DNA of 64,000 nucleotides, from the NCBI RefSeq assembly GCF_014117325.1, contig NZ_CP059732.1:868001-932000 (forward strand), written 5' to 3'. A program made the position numbers and the translations under genes. Every line of letters starts with the position of its first letter. Position 1 is the stretch's first letter. This DNA is from Spirosoma foliorum (GTDB taxonomy: Bacteria; Bacteroidota; Bacteroidia; Cytophagales; Spirosomataceae). Below are positions 62,322 to 64,000 of this stretch, in pieces. The notes beneath the pieces are model-generated. The model worked only from the letters and a program-made list of their open reading frames with translations, did no database searches and had not been told where the DNA came from.

Positions 62322-64000
62322 ATGCTTTCCCCTTTGTGTTGGCTAACGAGAGGTTTTACATTTTTCATCTCGCTATTGTTTAGTACGACAGTGGCTCAAT
62401 CTGTTGATACACAGCCTTTATCTGTAACCTCAATATGTGCTGGCTCACAGCTTGATGTAAGCGCTAATCGAGCAGGTGTCACAAGTGATTTTTCGGTAGA
62501 GTTGTCTTCTGATGGTGCCATTTATTCTGCTATACCCTCAACTCCGGTGTCAACATCAGGGAGTACAGAGGTAACGTATAGAGCGACCATTCCAGCGAAT
62601 ATAGCTGCGGGAAGTAATTATCGGATTCGGGTGGTATCGAGTAATTCGACGGTTTTTAGTACGCCTAGTGCAACCGTGCTGACAATTAGGGCCAAACCAG
62701 CTATACCAAAGGTCGACAGTCTTATTTTAGATTGCCAGTATATCTCGCCCAGTGCGTCGGTTTACTCCTTTATTTACACCGAGGTTATGCCTAATGCCAC
62801 TAGTACGCTCTACAATGAAAATCTGAGCGTTCAACAAGTAATTCAGGGAACGGCTATGGTTGGCTCCACCTCCTATACAACCTTTCAGATTTCAAAGACG
62901 GGCTATTTTTCGGCGAAGTACGTATACCCGGTTAAGGACTTGACGTTTTATCTGACACAGTCAGTGAATGATTGCGAGAGCGATAGAGCAAAAACTGTTG
63001 TGCGACTCCTCTACCGGCCAGTTACTGGCCCAGTGCCTGTAAATGCCAAATCGGTAGAAGTGCCCTTCCATCTGCCGAACACTTATTACGGTTCGCTTGC
63101 GTATTGTCAGGGCGAGAAAGCAAGTCCGTTGTCGGTAAATGGCTATGCGGCACCACCCGAAAACTATATAGTTTCTTCTCGGCTACTTCCTGACAATCAA
63201 TTTTCTACAAGCGCTGTAACGCCCAACACAAACAGCCCATCGTCCCAGGTGTATGAGTTCGCATTGCAGCCTATCGACTCAAAAAAGGGATGCGCAAATT
63301 ATGGTCAGTTAAATACTCAGTTGACTGTACGTGTAAAGGCCAAGCCTGAACCGGTGCTAGCTCCTGCCGAAATTGTTGTGTGCGAAAAGCCAAATGGCTC
63401 AAGTAGTCCGTTTATGGGTGTTTCTTTAACGGTAACCTCGCCAATAGCAGTCTCTAAATTGTATAATAAGGATGGTAGTATACCCTATAACGATAGTTCA
63501 GTTCAAGACTATTACATAATTGTTAAAGGTAGTCCGGGTACGACGTTTTATTATGCTACCCAACTGGTTGATGGCTGTGAAAGTGATAAGCAGGAAATTA
63601 AGGTGATCGTTAAGCCACACGCTCCAGAGGTATCTCCTATAAACATTTATAGTACTGGTGGCGAAAAGTGGGGAGCCATTAGTTATAATCAGGGCGATAA
63701 AGCCGTTTCATTAAGAGAATATGGCCTCCAGCCTTTGCCTGATAATGTTGTTGTTTATTACCTTAGAGAATCCGGTGATTTGGCATTTACGGGGCTTACA
63801 GATGTTATCAACGCTAACTCTTCAGGTGGCACTACTGATCCGGTTATTCCAAAGACTGATAAACCGGGTAAAGCTGTAGTGACATTCAGAACGTCTTTAG
63901 AGGGCTGCTCGGGGTCAATCTATAATCAGGGCCATCTTGTTGTTACCGTAAACCCAGCCTTGGGTATTGAGGATCAATCGCTGGCTAATTCGGTCGATAT
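62322..64000 (+). CDS. Second T9SS surface protein, paralogue, cut by the window end
   Basis: ATG 62322 with signal peptide MLSPLCWLTRGFTFFISLLF ending VAQ. The frame stays open through 64000. SVTSICAGSQLDVSAN parallels the gene at 59752, and the tail VNPALGIEDQSLANSVDI matches its VNPVLGVEDQPLADAVEV, just before the sorting domain. The middle has Cys-containing repeats with NDCESDRAK and DGCESDKQE motifs, but they are longer and more divergent. Only the last part of the sorting domain lies beyond the edge. Starts 101 bases after the first gene. Same inferred surface role. Confidence 0.8.
   Translation, partial: MLSPLCWLTRGFTFFISLLFSTTVAQSVDTQPLSVTSICAGSQLDVSANRAGVTSDFSVELSSDGAIYSAIPSTPVSTSGSTEVTYRATIPANIAAGSNYRIRVVSSNSTVFSTPSATVLTIRAKPAIPKVDSLILDCQYISPSASVYSFIYTEVMPNATSTLYNENLSVQQVIQGTAMVGSTSYTTFQISKTGYFSAKYVYPVKDLTFYLTQSVNDCESDRAKTVVRLLYRPVTGPVPVNAKSVEVPFHLPNTYYGSLAYCQGEKASPLSVNGYAAPPENYIVSSRLLPDNQFSTSAVTPNTNSPSSQVYEFALQPIDSKKGCANYGQLNTQLTVRVKAKPEPVLAPAEIVVCEKPNGSSSPFMGVSLTVTSPIAVSKLYNKDGSIPYNDSSVQDYYIIVKGSPGTTFYYATQLVDGCESDKQEIKVIVKPHAPEVSPINIYSTGGEKWGAISYNQGDKAVSLREYGLQPLPDNVVVYYLRESGDLAFTGLTDVINANSSGGTTDPVIPKTDKPGKAVVTFRTSLEGCSGSIYNQGHLVVTVNPALGIEDQSLANSVD

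Overview
The window looks like chromosome from a Bacteroidota bacterium of the Cytophagales, most like Spirosoma or a close relative. The evidence is a SusC/SusD pair, type IX secretion sorting domains, Bacteroidetes-style -7 boxes (TAnnTTTG), few Shine-Dalgarno sequences, a Bacteroidetes-type tyrosine recombinase, and multidomain Ig/FN3 surface proteins. This assignment is by recognition only; no search was run.

Bases 1 to about 24,228 are the right part of an integrated tailed phage; its left end lies outside the window. From left to right it carries tail genes, a 1371-codon tape measure, a tail fibre, an S49 head protease, a coiled-coil scaffold candidate, the major capsid protein, connector candidates, and small and large terminase. 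The integrase lies against the 3' end of tRNA-Arg(ACG), the probable attachment site. No portal, lysis, repressor or replication genes are visible. AT-richer cargo interrupts the late genes: a PIN-HEPN double-nuclease protein (2273-3553), an outer-membrane beta-barrel (8537-9127), two orphan receiver proteins of which one has Glu at the phosphorylation site (12842-13695), and an sce7725/sce7726 pair (20603-22408). Two of these cargo blocks are followed by plus-strand terminators left without their own gene, as if cargo had been inserted between a late gene and its terminator.

Bases 24,369-29,016 are core genes: enoyl-CoA hydratase, a PAP2-like membrane protein, sigma-54, and nicotinate phosphoribosyltransferase. 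Bases 29,168-43,911 form a probable organophosphonate locus. It has a phosphonatase-like HAD hydrolase, a TIGR03364-type FAD oxidoreductase, SusC/SusD uptake proteins, an exported alkaline-phosphatase-superfamily enzyme, an exported metallophosphoesterase, a PhnZ-like HD oxygenase and a DUF5690 transporter-like protein. A large M43-like FN3 metalloprotease sits inside it on the other strand.

Bases 44,156-51,367 hold a T9SS surface protein broken at a G7 tract, a T4-type polynucleotide kinase-phosphatase, a nucleotidyltransferase with a small partner, NAD synthetase, and a Septu-like AAA ATPase/HNH pair whose ATPase is broken at a T9 tract. Bases 51,379-59,545 include an EamA transporter, an OmpA-family protein, AhpC, an AhpD-like protein, ferrochelatase and OxyR, a peroxide-response neighbourhood. 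From 59,752 to the right edge lie two paralogous T9SS Ig-repeat surface proteins, the second cut by the window.

A recurring feature of the host part is intergenic inverted repeats with 20-33 base arms and unrelated sequences, including a spacer-free 58-base perfect palindrome (43964-44021) and a perfect 29-base-arm hairpin (52248-52324).
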